A stretch of DNA of 64,000 bases. Origin: Linyphia triangularis. Taxonomy: Eukaryota; Arthropoda; Arachnida; Araneae; Linyphiidae. Position 1 is the first letter of the stretch; every line of letters begins with the position of its first letter. The notes beneath the pieces were generated by a model. The model had not been told where the DNA came from and did no database searches. It was given only the letters and a program-made list of their open reading frames with translations. Both the position numbers and the translations under genes were made by a program. This document shows positions 42,903 to 53,934 of this stretch, piece by piece. Where the stretch lies: the NCBI GenBank assembly GCA_963978545.1, contig OZ021729.1:85726670-85790669 (forward strand), in the 5' to 3' direction.

Positions 42903-43450
42903 AATAGAGCCAAGTTGGCGACGGTTTTGGCGACTAGCTTTTGTCGCCAACTTTGGCGAGAAATCGCCAAATATTGCCAAACTTGGCGACCATTTGGCGA
43001 CATTTTCGGTTCCCATGTACATGTATAGGACTCTTCGACTACGATTCGGAAAGTTCTCCAAATGTCTACCTCTAGAAGTTTCAAGAATGTTTTCCTCCCC
43101 TATATAAGTCGGCTGAGTTAATTGACCGAGTTAGTTGACTTGAATTACTGAGTTGGTTAGTCAGTTAGTTGACTGGAATTACTGAGTTGAGATACTGAGT
43201 CTCAGTGAGCATTCAGAGTAGTTCTAAAGCGAACTGTATTGCATTGTCTTTTGCAGTGATTTTAGCAGTTGTGTTGTCAAGTTTTTAACTGCTGTTTTGT
43301 GCTCTATTGTTGTGCAAAGAGCTGTATTGAGTCTACTAGAATGAGAAGTTCTGGAGTTGTAAGAGAATCTGCGAAGAGTTATATTGGAATAAATTTCTGC
43401 AAGATTTGATCTGCTTTGGCTTCAAGTCTTTCGAACCCATCCACGCAACA
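42903..43450 (+). mobile_element. Solo LTR B (family 2), left part missing
   Basis: It starts inside the LTR at ATAGAGCCAAGTTGGCGACG and ends CCACGCAACA. It keeps the TGGCG/CGCCA block, a GAAnnTTCnnGAA array (43075-43087) and TATATAAG (43101-43108). AATAAA lies at about 43388. Confidence 0.85.
43075..43108 (+). promoter_or_regulatory. Heat-shock-element-like motif and TATA box in solo LTR B
   Basis: GAAGTTTCAAGAA is followed 13 bases later by TATATAAG. The spacing is like that in solo LTRs A and D. Confidence 0.55.
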
Positions 43451-43457
43451 ATATTAA

Positions 43458-44190
43458 CTTTATAATCCTTTATATTTGTGAGTGTGGGTGTGCATCGGTG
43501 GGAGGCAGATCTGCGGAGGCCTAATTAACTCCCTTGTCTTCATCCAATCGGGATGAAACTTGGCAGATAGATTCGATGCCGATGACAGTGCATTCTATCA
43601 AATTTCGGGACCCGCCACTGTCACTAAAAGGTCGCTTTTACGGAATACTAAATAAACCAACAATCATCCAAACGCGGCCGAATATCATTTAACCGATCAT
43701 CGAAGAAACTATTTCCTGTTGCCAAAGTTGTTTTAATAAATAAATAATAAAATTGTTTTGATCAGGATAAATAAAAGTTATTTGGACGTGAGTGCATAAA
43801 TTCCCAGGGCTCCCGATACCCTTGCGGTAGAGTATCGAGCTCATAACCGGAGGGTTGCGGGTTCTGTCCTCGGCCCGCCAAATATCGGTGTGTACCTAAT
43901 GGGGTCTGGTGTACATTAAATCTGTCGTGGCCTCAATGTCCTCTCGTTGGTGTGGTGGGGTCGGAGAGAGGGGAAGATTTCGATCTCGTATTCTTCTAGA
44001 TGCTCAAAATTACGAGACGTATTTGGCTGTGTTAAGCACTTTATAAGTGGCAGAAATAGACAGTCGGTGGTTTCAAAACAAAACAAATAAATTCCCATTA
44101 ATTTTTAATGAATAAATTAAAAAAAATGGTTTTACACATGTTTTGCTGATAGAGATGTTTTTAATATTTAAAATTAGATGTAAACACCAG
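43458..44190 (+). mobile_element. Repeat family C, copy 5, with SINE-2 inserted
   Basis: Family C words run from ATAATCCTTTATATTTGTGA to GATGTTTTTAATATTTAAAA. The right end is truncated. It directly follows solo LTR B. Confidence 0.78.
43807..44086 (+). mobile_element. SINE-2 copy 2 (tRNA-derived)
   Basis: The head carries TGCGGTAGAGTATCGAGCTC (A-box region) and GGTTGCGGGTTCTGTCC (degraded B box). The 280-bp element is flanked by the perfect 11-bp duplication ATAAATTCCCA at 43796-43806 and 44087-44097. Confidence 0.9.
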
Positions 44191-44244
44191 GCTTTTTTTT
44201 TATAAATTACATTATTTATTATTAGTCCTAGAGTTGAATGCAAA

Positions 44245-44600
44245 TGTATGATCTCGTCGAACACCATTCTGAATTTTGTGAGAAATGCAAGTAGACTGAT
44301 CTATAGAGGCATAAATGATCGATACTGTTCGAAAATCAATTTTGAAGAGTTGGACAAACTCCAATAGTCAAATGCATCATAACTTACCAAAAAATTGACA
44401 TTTTTTCGCCTAATAGTCCACCGCTATTTAATTTTCAATAAAGAAGGTAAAAGATGTTTTGACTTCTCTGACGCCAGATATTTTCGAAAAATTGCTGTCA
44501 CTTCTCCGTCTATAAAATTTGGTTGGACAGTCACATTCTAAAATTCCCTTTTTTACTGGGAAAAGCTATCAGTGATTGTGAATGTTCTTTCTCACTTTCT
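44245..44600. mobile_element. Fragment of the long foldback family (see 25849)
   Basis: GTCGAACACCATTCTGAATT, ATGCATCATAACTTACCAAA and the AT-rich middle correspond to the left arm at 25880-26060. Confidence 0.55.
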
Positions 44601-44614
44601 TCCTTAATATTTGA

Positions 44615-44866
44615 CTATACTAAACTTCAACTTAACTTGACATCACTTAGACGGTAGGTCGGTCGTCACAGTGCTCATGGGTATTTAATCCATTTTGGCG
44701 ACGTGAAAGCATAATGTTCGCCATACCACAACCCTGTATAGAGAACAAAAGGCTATAAGGTTTGTCGAGAATTATGTCTTCACTCCGCTAAAATGGATTA
44801 ACTGCCTATGAGCACGGGGAAGATCTATCGTCTAGTGATGTCAAGTTAATTTGGAGTTTAGTATAG
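44615..44866. mobile_element. MITE-1 copy 6 (opposite orientation)
   Basis: Full-length with CTATACTAAACTTCAACTTA at the left and GGAGTTTAGTATAG at the right. Confidence 0.86.
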
Positions 44867-44964
44867 CATTGGACACAAAATCATAATTGTTCAACTTGTT
44901 GAAATATGTACAATAAGAACAAGTTATACAAAATAAAAAAAATTAAAAAAAAATAAAAATTAAA

Positions 44965-45070
44965 AAAAGTAGAGGTATGGCACAACTTTCAATTACATTT
45001 TAATATTGCATTTTAATTTATGGTTCTATTTACCGTTTTCATATTTTCATTCATTTAAATAAAAATTGCC
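44965..45070. mobile_element. Fragment of repeat family E
   Basis: GGCACAACTTTCAATTACAT and GCCAATTTGGCGATATTTTT match terminal and inner words of family E. Only about 100 bp. Confidence 0.5.
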
Positions 45071-45837
45071 AATTTGGCGATATTTTTGGGAATAATTTTT
45101 GCATGGGCTAAGAAAGAAAAAAAAAAAAAAAAAAAAAAAAAAACGTCGATGTTATTCGATTGACAAAACAGGTTTGCTTTAAATTTGTTTTTGGAATTAA
45201 CAAAAACTTTAAGTACAATTTTTGGGAATTTTAGGGAGAAACGAAAATTTAAGGAATATTAGGGAGAAACGAAAATTTAAGAAATATTAGGAATTTTAGG
45301 GAGAAACAAAATTTTAAGGAATGTTAAGGCGAATGCGACATCTCAGAAATACTGTTGAGGAGAAGGTTAAAAATCACACTCCTAAATTACCCTCAACCTA
45401 TAATACAAAAGTATTAAAGTGTTTGCAATGATTTCCCCATTACAAGAGGAATTCAAATCAAATAATAAACGACGGGATTCCATTCGCAAAGGCTTCATTA
45501 TCTAATAAGACTTGGAAATGAAAAGACATTCACAAAGACATGTCATAATGGAAATTGAATGATTTCTTTTAATGATTTAATAAAAAGAGAAATAAGGTTT
45601 TGAAAGCTTATTAATGAAGTTCGTCATACTATTCAATACTTCAATGTCATATTTACTCGTTAGTTTTCAATAACTGTAGAATGTTTCAACATTCCGAAGA
45701 ATAAAATCTTTTTAAGCGTTATATACAGTGCAGTAAAGAAGCAAAAATGATTTTTTTTTATCTGATAAAAAGGAGATTTCTTTGCAGACCTTGATACCCA
45801 AAATTTATATCTTTGTACGCAGTTTGCCAAAAATAAC
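45071..45837. other. AT-rich spacer with a small tandem repeat
   Basis: At about 45226-45325, TTAGGGAGAAACGAAAATTT recurs about three times. An A-run precedes it at 45118-45142. Nothing else seen. Confidence 0.5.
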
Positions 45838-45839
45838 TA

Positions 45840-46042
45840 CACTGTTAAAAATTTTGTTCCACCTTGCACCAAAAATTGGTTCCCATTTAGCTGCCACCAA
45901 CATTTGGTGCTTAGTTTCGCGATTTAATGGTGCAACCTCGGACCGTAAGCACCATTAAATCGCGAAACTAAGCACCAAATGTTGGTGGCAGCTAAATGGG
46001 AACCAAATTTTGGTGCATGGTGGACAATTTTTTTTAACAGTG
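45840..46042. mobile_element. Near-perfect foldback MITE (203 bp, TA duplication)
   Basis: Two arms of about 94 bp, including GCTTAGTTTCGCGATTTAAT and its inverse, surround a spacer of about 15 bp. Ends CACTGTTAAAAA and TTTTTAACAGTG are flanked by TA at 45838-45839 and 46043-46044. The few arm mismatches suggest a young copy. Confidence 0.9.
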
Positions 46043-46149
46043 TACGTACATCGAAGGGCTCGTTGATTTTAAAAGGAAATAACTCATAAACAAAGATTAA
46101 TAGAAGAATGAACCAAAACATACATCTTTTGAAAGCTGTAAAAATCTGT

Positions 46150-46370
46150 TACTAAATTTTAAAAATTAGTTACTAATGTCTCAAACAGGTGGCGCTGAAT
46201 TTGCAAAATACTAGAAATATGTTATAAATTTTCCATCTGCAATCAGTTGCAATCACGCTAACTTACTTCTGTCCGAAGACTGATTGCTCAGAGCACTCTT
46301 TATTCATAAGAACTACAGTGTACAGCGCCACCTGTTGTCAACATAAGTAACTAATTTTGATTTATATTTG
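46150..46370. mobile_element. Decayed foldback element with CAGGTGGCGCTG arms
   Basis: AAATTAGTTACT with AACAGGTGGCGCTG at the left is mirrored by CAGCGCCACCTGTTG with AGTAACTAATTTT at the right. The centre is unique. Confidence 0.65.
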
Positions 46371-47160
46371 TTTTTGAGTTATTTAATTTTAAAATCATAG
46401 AGTTCTTCTCTGGACACCCTGTATCTATCTACAAATTGCAGCAAATGATTAATAAATTACTAAGAAATAAACAATTGGAAAAAAAAAGGCATATTTGTCG
46501 ATCATGGTAACTTCGTCAGGGAGTGACAACCATAATCGACGCCAAAATGCGAGAATTTTTCAGTATATCTTATGGCCTAAATAGCATATGTTAACCACAA
46601 AATTTTCGTTCCACAATATGTTTGAAAGTCAGAAACACCAAAACGACAATCAGAAAGGCAAACTGAAACTTAATAAATTTTCAATCCTAATAAAGAATCA
46701 AACCTACCGCATTTTAAAATGGCTGATTGAATACGAATGTGAGACAAGTCCTTATAGAATGTTTCCCACTTTCAATTTAAATTTGTCATCTACAACCTCT
46801 TTAAAAAACAGAAAGCTAGTCAGAGTCCTTCTTTCCCTGAATATTAAACATCAAACATTTTTTTGCAAAGATTCTGGTATCCGCAAGAGTAAAAGCTATC
46901 GAAAATTTATCGCCATTGTTGGTGGGAAAGAAAAACACAAAAAAAGTCGGTTAAAAATGGGCAGAGCTGTCGAAAAGTGGAATTGATCCTCAGGATTTAG
47001 TTCCATAATAAAGACGAATTAATGTTTATGACCTCTTTTCATTAGGGTAAAAGTATTTAATGGTGTTGAAGACTTTCATCCTTCACATCCTCAGTCCCGA
47101 TAATTTTGTAGTGGCACTTACTTCAGCTATTACTCTCAGGACAACATTACTTGAGCCTTG
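46371..47160. other. Spacer with an unassigned 132-codon frame (46588-46986)
   Basis: The frame starts with ATG, is rich in Lys, Asn and Ser, and has no motif I know. Its composition follows the AT-rich background, so it is probably chance. I do not call it a gene. Confidence 0.3.
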
Positions 47161-47319
47161 AGTATTTTCTAGATCCTTCCGCGAAAAGATATAGTTCTGG
47201 ACCATTGATAATCTGCTCACATAGTTTTGTATTACACTTAAATATATGTTGATAACAAATAGAAAGTAAGCTCTTTTAAGTTTAAATTGCAATTAGTATT
47301 TTACTTTTCTAACCTCTAT

Positions 47320-48068
47320 TGTTACGAATTTTTGTATATTTGTAAATGTTTCGTAGTGTTAATTTTGTAAATAGGAAAATTTATGTACATGTTGCATAAG
47401 GCAGTGCAATATTTAGTCTTAACTTGGCTTCCCTGCAGTATGTCTATTAATTCTTTATAACGAGTTTTACAGAGGTAACTCTGGGAAGCGAGTTTTAAGG
47501 AGCAGGGCATTTAACATTATGGTAATGGCAATCTCGCCAAATTGGCGAGATAGAGCCAAGTTGGCAACGGCTTTGGCGACTAATTTTTGTCGCCAAATTT
47601 GGCGGGAAATCGCCAAATGTCGCCAAACTTGGCGACCATTTGGCGACATTTTCGGTCCCCAAGTACATGAATAAGACTTTTCCGACTACGATCTGGAAAG
47701 TTCTCCAAGTATCTACCTCTAGAAGTCTCCAGAAGTATTGACTCCTATATAAGACCGGCCGTGAGTGGAGTTGGTAGGTTAGTCAGTGAGTTGACTGGAA
47801 TTACTGAGTTGAGATACTGAGTCTCAGCGAGCGTTCAGAGAGTTCCGAAAGCGAACTGTATTGCATTGTCTTTTGCGGTGATTTAGCAGTTGTGTGTAAA
47901 GTTTTACTGCTGTTTTGTTCTCTATTGTCGTGAAAAGAGCTGTATTGAGTCTACTAGAACGAGAAGTTCTGGAGTTGTTAAAGAATCTGTGAAGAGTTAT
48001 ATTGGAATAAAATTCTGCAAGTGTTGATCTGCTTTGGCTTCAAATCTTTCGAACCCATCCACGCAACA
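47320..48068 (+). mobile_element. Solo LTR C (family 2), 749 bp
   Basis: It begins TGTTACGAATTTTTG and ends CCACGCAACA, with CTAT duplications at 47316-47319 and 48069-48072. It has the TGGCG/CGCCA block (about 47535-47647), a weakened GAAnnCTCnnGAA array (47722) and TATATAAG (47746). Confidence 0.9.
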
Positions 48069-48438
48069 CTATTAAAGTTTTAATGAATCAGCCAATCAGG
48101 ACTTAGGAAACCGGTTCACAGATTTTTGTAGCTAATTCAATGAGCTGAAGTAAGCTTGTTGCAATGTATAGGATCAAAGACAAGAGGGTAGATTATAAGG
48201 AGAATGTGAGTAACTGAAAATACAAATGAAGTGCTATAAGTTATATAAATTAAATTTAAACTCGTCTCTTTTCTTTGAATTTGGTAGACATGAAACAGTT
48301 CGTTTAGTCTTCGTTATTTGAAGCTGCGTACATTTCAATATCAAGAGAAAGGTAAGGGACAAAATATTAATATGAGGTTTTCATGAATTTTCTTGACGCT
48401 TCAATGTAGGAGAAAGAAGAGAGGTTAAATCTTCATTC
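48069..48438. other. Spacer, nothing recognised
   Basis: No frame or shared repeat supported. Confidence 0.35.
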
Positions 48439-48446
48439 GTCTGATC

Positions 48447-49131
48447 CAGCGTTAGCCACTACGCGGCCCGCGACCGATTTTTCTGCGGCCCGCCGACAGC
48501 ACAGAAGATTTAAAAAAAAAATCAAATTTCGCGATATGGATTTTTTTAAATAATTGTAATTTGTCCGAAATAGTATGTGTTAGCTATGTAGAACAGAGTT
48601 CTCCACTACGTACCGAAGAAACTATTTGAAGAAGCTTCCAGCTAAATGGTTTTCATCTAATAATAAAGACAACAATAACTTAACTGAATATAATTCGAAC
48701 AATTTATTAAGATTGGCAGCAACAAATTCTGTAACAGACGTCGAACTCCATCATAAAATAAACCTGAACGATTTCGACCGCCATCGTCTCGCAATTGATA
48801 TCGACTAAAACAGAAAAATCTAGAAGCACAGTTTAAACACTTTTATTAAAAATTATATTAAGTCCCATGCTACAGTTGGAACAAAAGATTCACTTCTTTT
48901 TTTTAGACTTTAATTTACTAATAATAAAAAATTATTATTTTTTAATTACTTAAAAAAAAAAAATCAAATATCAATTGTAATTTCATAAAGATAAAAAAAA
49001 AAAATTCAATATTTTTTTTCCAGCAGTTAAATCGATAATAATGAAAGATACATACATTGGTGTATCCGGCCCTGCGAAAAGTTTCTACCTAAGTCATGCG
49101 GCCCGCCTCTAAAAGTTAATGACGTACGCTG
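48447..49131 (+). pseudogene. Decayed hAT element with transposase C-terminal remnant, copy 2
   Basis: The termini CAGCGTTAGCCACTACG and GACGTACGCTG are inverted. GTCTGATC (48439-48446) and GTTTAATC (49132-49139) are an imperfect 8-bp duplication. The + frame at 48626-48808 encodes LLRLAATNS and NDFDRHR, matching the minus-strand remnant in copy 1. CGGCCCGC words occur near both ends. Dead. Confidence 0.75.
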
Positions 49132-49338
49132 GTTTAATCGTTCATTACTGATCAATTTAAATACTAGAATAATCAAATTTTACCCGTTAACTCGTTAATC
49201 AGTTTCAGATGGGAGGGTAGACAGGAATTCAGACAGATAGTCATCAGTGATTTTACGAAGTTGTTTTTTTTCCCCCTTTGTAGTATGGAGCAATATAGTA
49301 CAATGAACAAATGCGCTTTATTTTTATTTGTACTTTTT

Positions 49339-50075
49339 ACTTTTAATTTCCCATAGGGTAATGAAAGTATAGGATTCGGTCAAAAAAAAACAAAAAAAAT
49401 AATTTTATTTAATTTCATCTCTACGTTTTGGAACATCCTGATCTCAAAAAAGTGATCTAGAAAAATTTTCTGTGTGTATGTGTGTACGTGGTCAGAATAA
49501 CTCCCGAACAAATTGACCTACGATGTTCGAATTTGGTGAGCAGGTTGGTGATGGTCCAAGGACCTACCATTTATGTTTTCGTCAAAAGCGCGCATGCGCA
49601 TAAGGTAGCTGCCACTATAAAAATCATGTTTTTCAATGATTGCTAAAAAACGGCTCTAACGATTTTGATAAAAATCGCCGTGCTGATGCCTCTTAAGGTG
49701 TTCTAAAAGCATCCCCACCTCCGAAATTCCTGTTAAAATGCTTCAATAGCGTAAAAAGTGGAAAAACGAATGCCTTTAACACAGTGTACTCTTTGCTTGA
49801 ACGTAGCTTATGAACGATCGCACTTTTCTTCTCTTCTCAGTTTCACTTATAAGAAAGGATAATATAAGAATTATTGAAAAGTATATCGCCAAAATTTCCA
49901 TTTTGGCAAAGTATTTCTTTTTTTTTTCTTTTTTGAAAGTCTCATATAAGAATTATCGCAAAAAATATTGCCAAACAGGCAATTTTTTTCTAAACGAATG
50001 ATGGAATATAAAAACGGTAAATGACGCAAATCCACAACAGTAATTGAAAGTTGTGCGATGTTCCACACCCCTAGT
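49339..50075 (+). mobile_element. Repeat family E, copy 2
   Basis: The body has AATTGACCTACGATGTTCGA, GCGCGCATGCGCATAAGGTA and ends GTAATTGAAAGTTGTGCGAT with CCACACCCCTAG. Near full length. Confidence 0.78.
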
Positions 50076-50634
50076 GAATACTTTGTTACTAAATACTATT
50101 TTACATAAAAATGATAGCTTGTGTTTTAAATGCACCAATCATCCTGAGAAACACAAAAACTATTCTGAAAAATGAAAAAGTTACTATACATATTTTTTTT
50201 TTCTGGCAACTCAAAGATATTTTTCTTGAATTGAAACGTGCGTCATGTTGTACGAGCCCACTTTGAGTGCTGGAATTCTATTTTATTGTTACTTTCCAAT
50301 GGGCGAGTAAAAGAAGAATATTCCTATGGAAATGACAAGAGAGACATTTAATAATCGAATGACGCAGTTCAGAAAGTTCAGTGTAATGGACGTCCAATTT
50401 GCTTCATTTCACTTTTATCTTTCGTCTTTTGCAGCGGTCAAAAGGGACGACTCGAGTTTTTTTTAAAGTAGAGTACGCTAATCTCTTATATTAGAGATAA
50501 AGTTCGAGAATGTCCTTTAATGCAAAACTTTTATTGCTGTATTTTTACTGTATGTTAAAAAACACTTTAGGTATGAGTGAAAAGTTTATTTGTGTGTGCT
50601 GAGTAACATTTATGTAAACATATAGAATTCAAAT
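50076..50634. other. Spacer, nothing recognised
   Basis: TCTCTTATATTAGAGA near 50481 forms a short hairpin. Nothing else supported. Confidence 0.35.
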
Positions 50635-50638
50635 ATAT

Positions 50639-51333
50639 TGTTACGAATTTTTGTATATTTGTAAATATTTCGTAGTGTTAATTTTGTAAATAGGAAAATT
50701 TATGTACATTTCGCATAAGGCAGTGCAATAGTTCGTCTTAACTTGGCTTCCCTGCAATATGTGTCTTAATGCTTGATAATGAGTTTTACAGAGATAACGC
50801 TGGGAAGCGAGTTTTACAAGGAGCAGGGCATTTAACATTAGGGTAATGGCAATCTCGCCAAATTGGTGAGATAGAGCCAAGTTGGTGACGGTTTTGGCGA
50901 CTAATTTTTGTCGCCAAATTTGGCGACATTTTCGGTCCCCATGTACATGTATGGGACTTTTCGACTACGATCTGGAAAGTTCTCCAAATATCTACCTCTA
51001 GAAGTTTCAAGAAGGTTTGACTCCTATAAAAGGCCGGCCGTGAGTTTAGTTAGTTAGTTGAGTCCGTAAGTTGACTGGAATTACTGAGTCTCAGTGAGCA
51101 TTCAAAGTAGTTCTAAAGCGAACTGTATTGCATTGTCTTTTGTAGCGATTTTAGCAGTTGCGTTGTCAAAGTTTTTAACTGCTGTTTCGTGCTCTATTGT
51201 TGTGAAAAGAGCTGTATCGAGTCTACTAGAACGAGAAGTTCTGGAGTTGTAAGAGAAGAGTTATATCGGAATAAATTTCTGCAAGTTTTGATCTGCTTTG
51301 GCTTCAAATCTTTCGAACCCGTCCCACGCAACA
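50639..51333 (+). mobile_element. Solo LTR D (family 2), 695 bp
   Basis: It begins TGTTACGAATTTTTG and ends CCCACGCAACA, with ATAT at 50635-50638 and 51334-51337. The TGGCG/CGCCA block is shorter than in other copies. It has GAAnnTTCnnGAA (51001-51013), TATAAAAG (51025) and AATAAA near 51261. Confidence 0.9.
51001..51032 (+). promoter_or_regulatory. Heat-shock-element-like motif and TATA box in solo LTR D
   Basis: GAAGTTTCAAGAA ends 11 bases before TATAAAAG, the arrangement expected of a heat-inducible core promoter. Confidence 0.55.
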
Positions 51334-51636
51334 ATATTGATATTAGCAAAAATTGTAAACGCAGTTGATAATATAGACCATAAAGGGCCATCCATAAAGT
51401 TTCTTATAATTTTCTCATACAAAATACCAGCCATCAGTATGATGTTTTGATTGAGATTTCGGAAGTAATTCTACAGAAGGAAAATATTTCGTAAATTTAA
51501 TTCTATTTTGTTTCTACAACTATAGTTTCAGTAATAGTTTTTTATTTATGCTTTAAAATTAGAAAACCATAAAAGGTCTAAAGTAGTGGCAATGGTTATG
51601 TTGCATTTGGAATTTGCGTGCTAAGCCACCAAATAA
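51334..51636. other. Spacer, nothing recognised
   Basis: No feature supported. Confidence 0.3.
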
Positions 51637-51861
51637 AGCCTGATTTACACGCTACCAGATGGTGCTCCAGCTTAGTTCTGCGACGTCAGTTAAGCGATCG
51701 CTGCACCGTCTGTCGGTGATCATAGGAAGATGCGCGTGATTGGTTGTTGATGGGAGTCGCTAGCGCTAGAAAATAGATAATGATTGGTTTCCTGGAACTT
51801 GCAGTCAAGTGACGTCACATGACGTCGCAACCCCGAATGGTAGCGTGTAAATGGGGCTTAA
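51637..51861. mobile_element. MITE with TIR TTTACACGCTACCA and an internal CRE/CCAAT pair
   Basis: AAGCCTGATTTACACGCTAC at the left mirrors GTAGCGTGTAAATGGGGCTT at the right. Inside lie ATTGG (51783) and TGACGTCA (51810-51817). It resembles the element at 25033. Confidence 0.8.
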
Positions 51862-52785
51862 CAAAAAGTTTGCGTGAGGATAAAACTGGGAGTTTAGGGT
51901 TGAACCTGCGTTCTGGTATCGAATTGAAAGACGCTTCTGCTGCTGTTGATGACTGATGTCAGCTTGACAGCGAATTGCTGCTGCTGATGTATTATGAATA
52001 GAATTATCTGAAAAAAATAAATTAAATTAGTTGATTTTGTCTTCATGTTTGAGCTCTCGGGAAGAAAATTGGAACGATTTTATTTCTAAACATAGATATT
52101 GTTTTGCGTGATAGAGCAATTTTTCTGGAAGCCAATTATTGAAACTTCAGTGCTAAAAAATTTAGCCTCTTCTTTATTATCATTTCATAATTGTCATCCT
52201 AATTCTTTACCTTTATGTTCATAGCTGCCTGTGAATACTGTAAAAAAAAAATATAATGATAAAATTATATGAGTTTGTGTAGCTATATTTAATAGAAGTT
52301 TCGAGAGTTTTGAAACAAAATATGTTGATATATGGTGTGATCGTAAAGGTTACAATGAATTAATTGCTTCACGGTCGGCCCCCAAAAAGAACTTTGAATA
52401 ATCTTTTTTCAAAATCAAGAAACGAAGGGTTGACTTAGTCCGGTCACGAAGTGAGTTGACTACAGCTGCTGAAGTAGCAAATCGTTTGTCGGGACACAGA
52501 AACAAAGCTACTTTGAATAGGAATCTTTAGAAAAAAGGAAACCTGTTGATGTCATTTATGGTGGCCGGCAGTTGAACAGTGACGTGGCATTAACTTATTA
52601 AGTCGGCTCAAAATGCACCAGTCACTGTTATAAACAGACGCGAAAATGGTCATTGAAGACCAGGCATCAAGTGTTTCCATCTTATCATAAGTCTATGCAA
52701 GTACAAAGAGTTGTGTATATTTCTGGGACAGAAATGCATGCCGAAATTAAATTTCAATGTATACTGGATAAAACTATTGTACGTT
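51862..52785. other. Spacer, nothing recognised
   Basis: No shared repeat identified. Small frames here show no family features. Confidence 0.35.
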
Positions 52786-53660
52786 TAATGGACAATTCCC
52801 GTATTTTTTATTATTTTTTTTTTTTTATTATTTAATTCTAAGTGTTTCGAAAAGGCCATAAACACAGCAATTTCTGCTCACGAGTTGTTGACAAACAGAG
52901 GCTATCTAAGTTTAAAATACCTTTTTGGCACATTCATGCAATTTAAATTTATTAACAGCTTTGACTCTTAATTTTCGATAATTGCGAATTTTAATAAACG
53001 TCATATCTTGTCTTTCGTATCGTCGTCTTTTTTTTTTAATTTGTAACTTAAGTTCGCTTGTTAGGTTAGGCTGGAAAAACGACGCATCGGCTTGAAGCGA
53101 ATGTGACGTCAATTCATCTGAAACAACTTGGCTTGAAACGTAGCAGTGAAACCAGTTTTGTAAGTTTTCTCGCCATAAACACAAAAACTTCTGCTCAATG
53201 CGCTTTTTTTTTTTTTTTTAATTTGCAATCAAAATTCTCCTGTTAGACGTTGGCGAAAAAACGATCAGTCTGGCTCGAATTGAACATGATGTAAAGAGAT
53301 CCCAAATATATTGGCTTGAAATGTAGCAGCGGAAACCATGTTTGCAAGTTTCTCTCAAATCACGCCAACCTATACGAGATACAGCAATGATATTCCAACG
53401 CTAAATATTTCTACGCCAACTATTTGGCAGAAACCTCATGACATCCATAGAAACGGTAGGATCCCTTTACGTCACAGATTTTGTTGACTATTTTGATCGG
53501 ATTGGTTTTGGCTCCGTTTTGAGGCATTTTCTTTTCTTAATATTTAAATAACTAATTTTTTTTAAAGAACTTTTATTTAAATATTTGGAATCGGAAAGAC
53601 ATTCTTCATAAATATAAACTAATTTCACTCGTTTTTAAAAAATGCGGGAAACGTCCATTA
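52786..53660 (+). mobile_element. Repeat family D, copy 4, with an internal partial duplication
   Basis: It starts AATGGACAATTCCCGTATTT and ends ATGCGGGAAACGTCCATT. CATAAACACA with TTCTGCTCA occurs twice, near 52856 and 53172, as does the CTTGGCTTGAAA core, so part of the left half is duplicated or a second copy is nested. Confidence 0.75.
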
Positions 53661-53934
53661 TTTGATGAATGCGATATCTCTCATCAAATAAGCACATGGC
53701 CTCCTTTGAAAAAGAATTACTTTCTCAATTGATTGCATATATAACTATTTTTATTTAGTACTTGTTTTTATACAAATATTTTCCAAGCTTCTAAATTATA
53801 TTAAAAAAACACACGTTATTATTTAATAAAACAACAAAATATTATTCATCATAACCAAATCAATCTAATCGTTGAATAAAATGTTTTTGTCTACCTAGTT
53901 TGCATTTGGAGATTCAATATGCACTATAGAAACA
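53661..53934. other. AT-rich spacer
   Basis: No feature supported. Confidence 0.3.

Noticed and set aside
46588..46986. 132-codon frame starting with ATG
   Set aside because: Lys/Asn/Ser-rich composition follows the AT-rich background. No domain or neighbouring exon signal, and chance frames of this size are expected in 64 kb.
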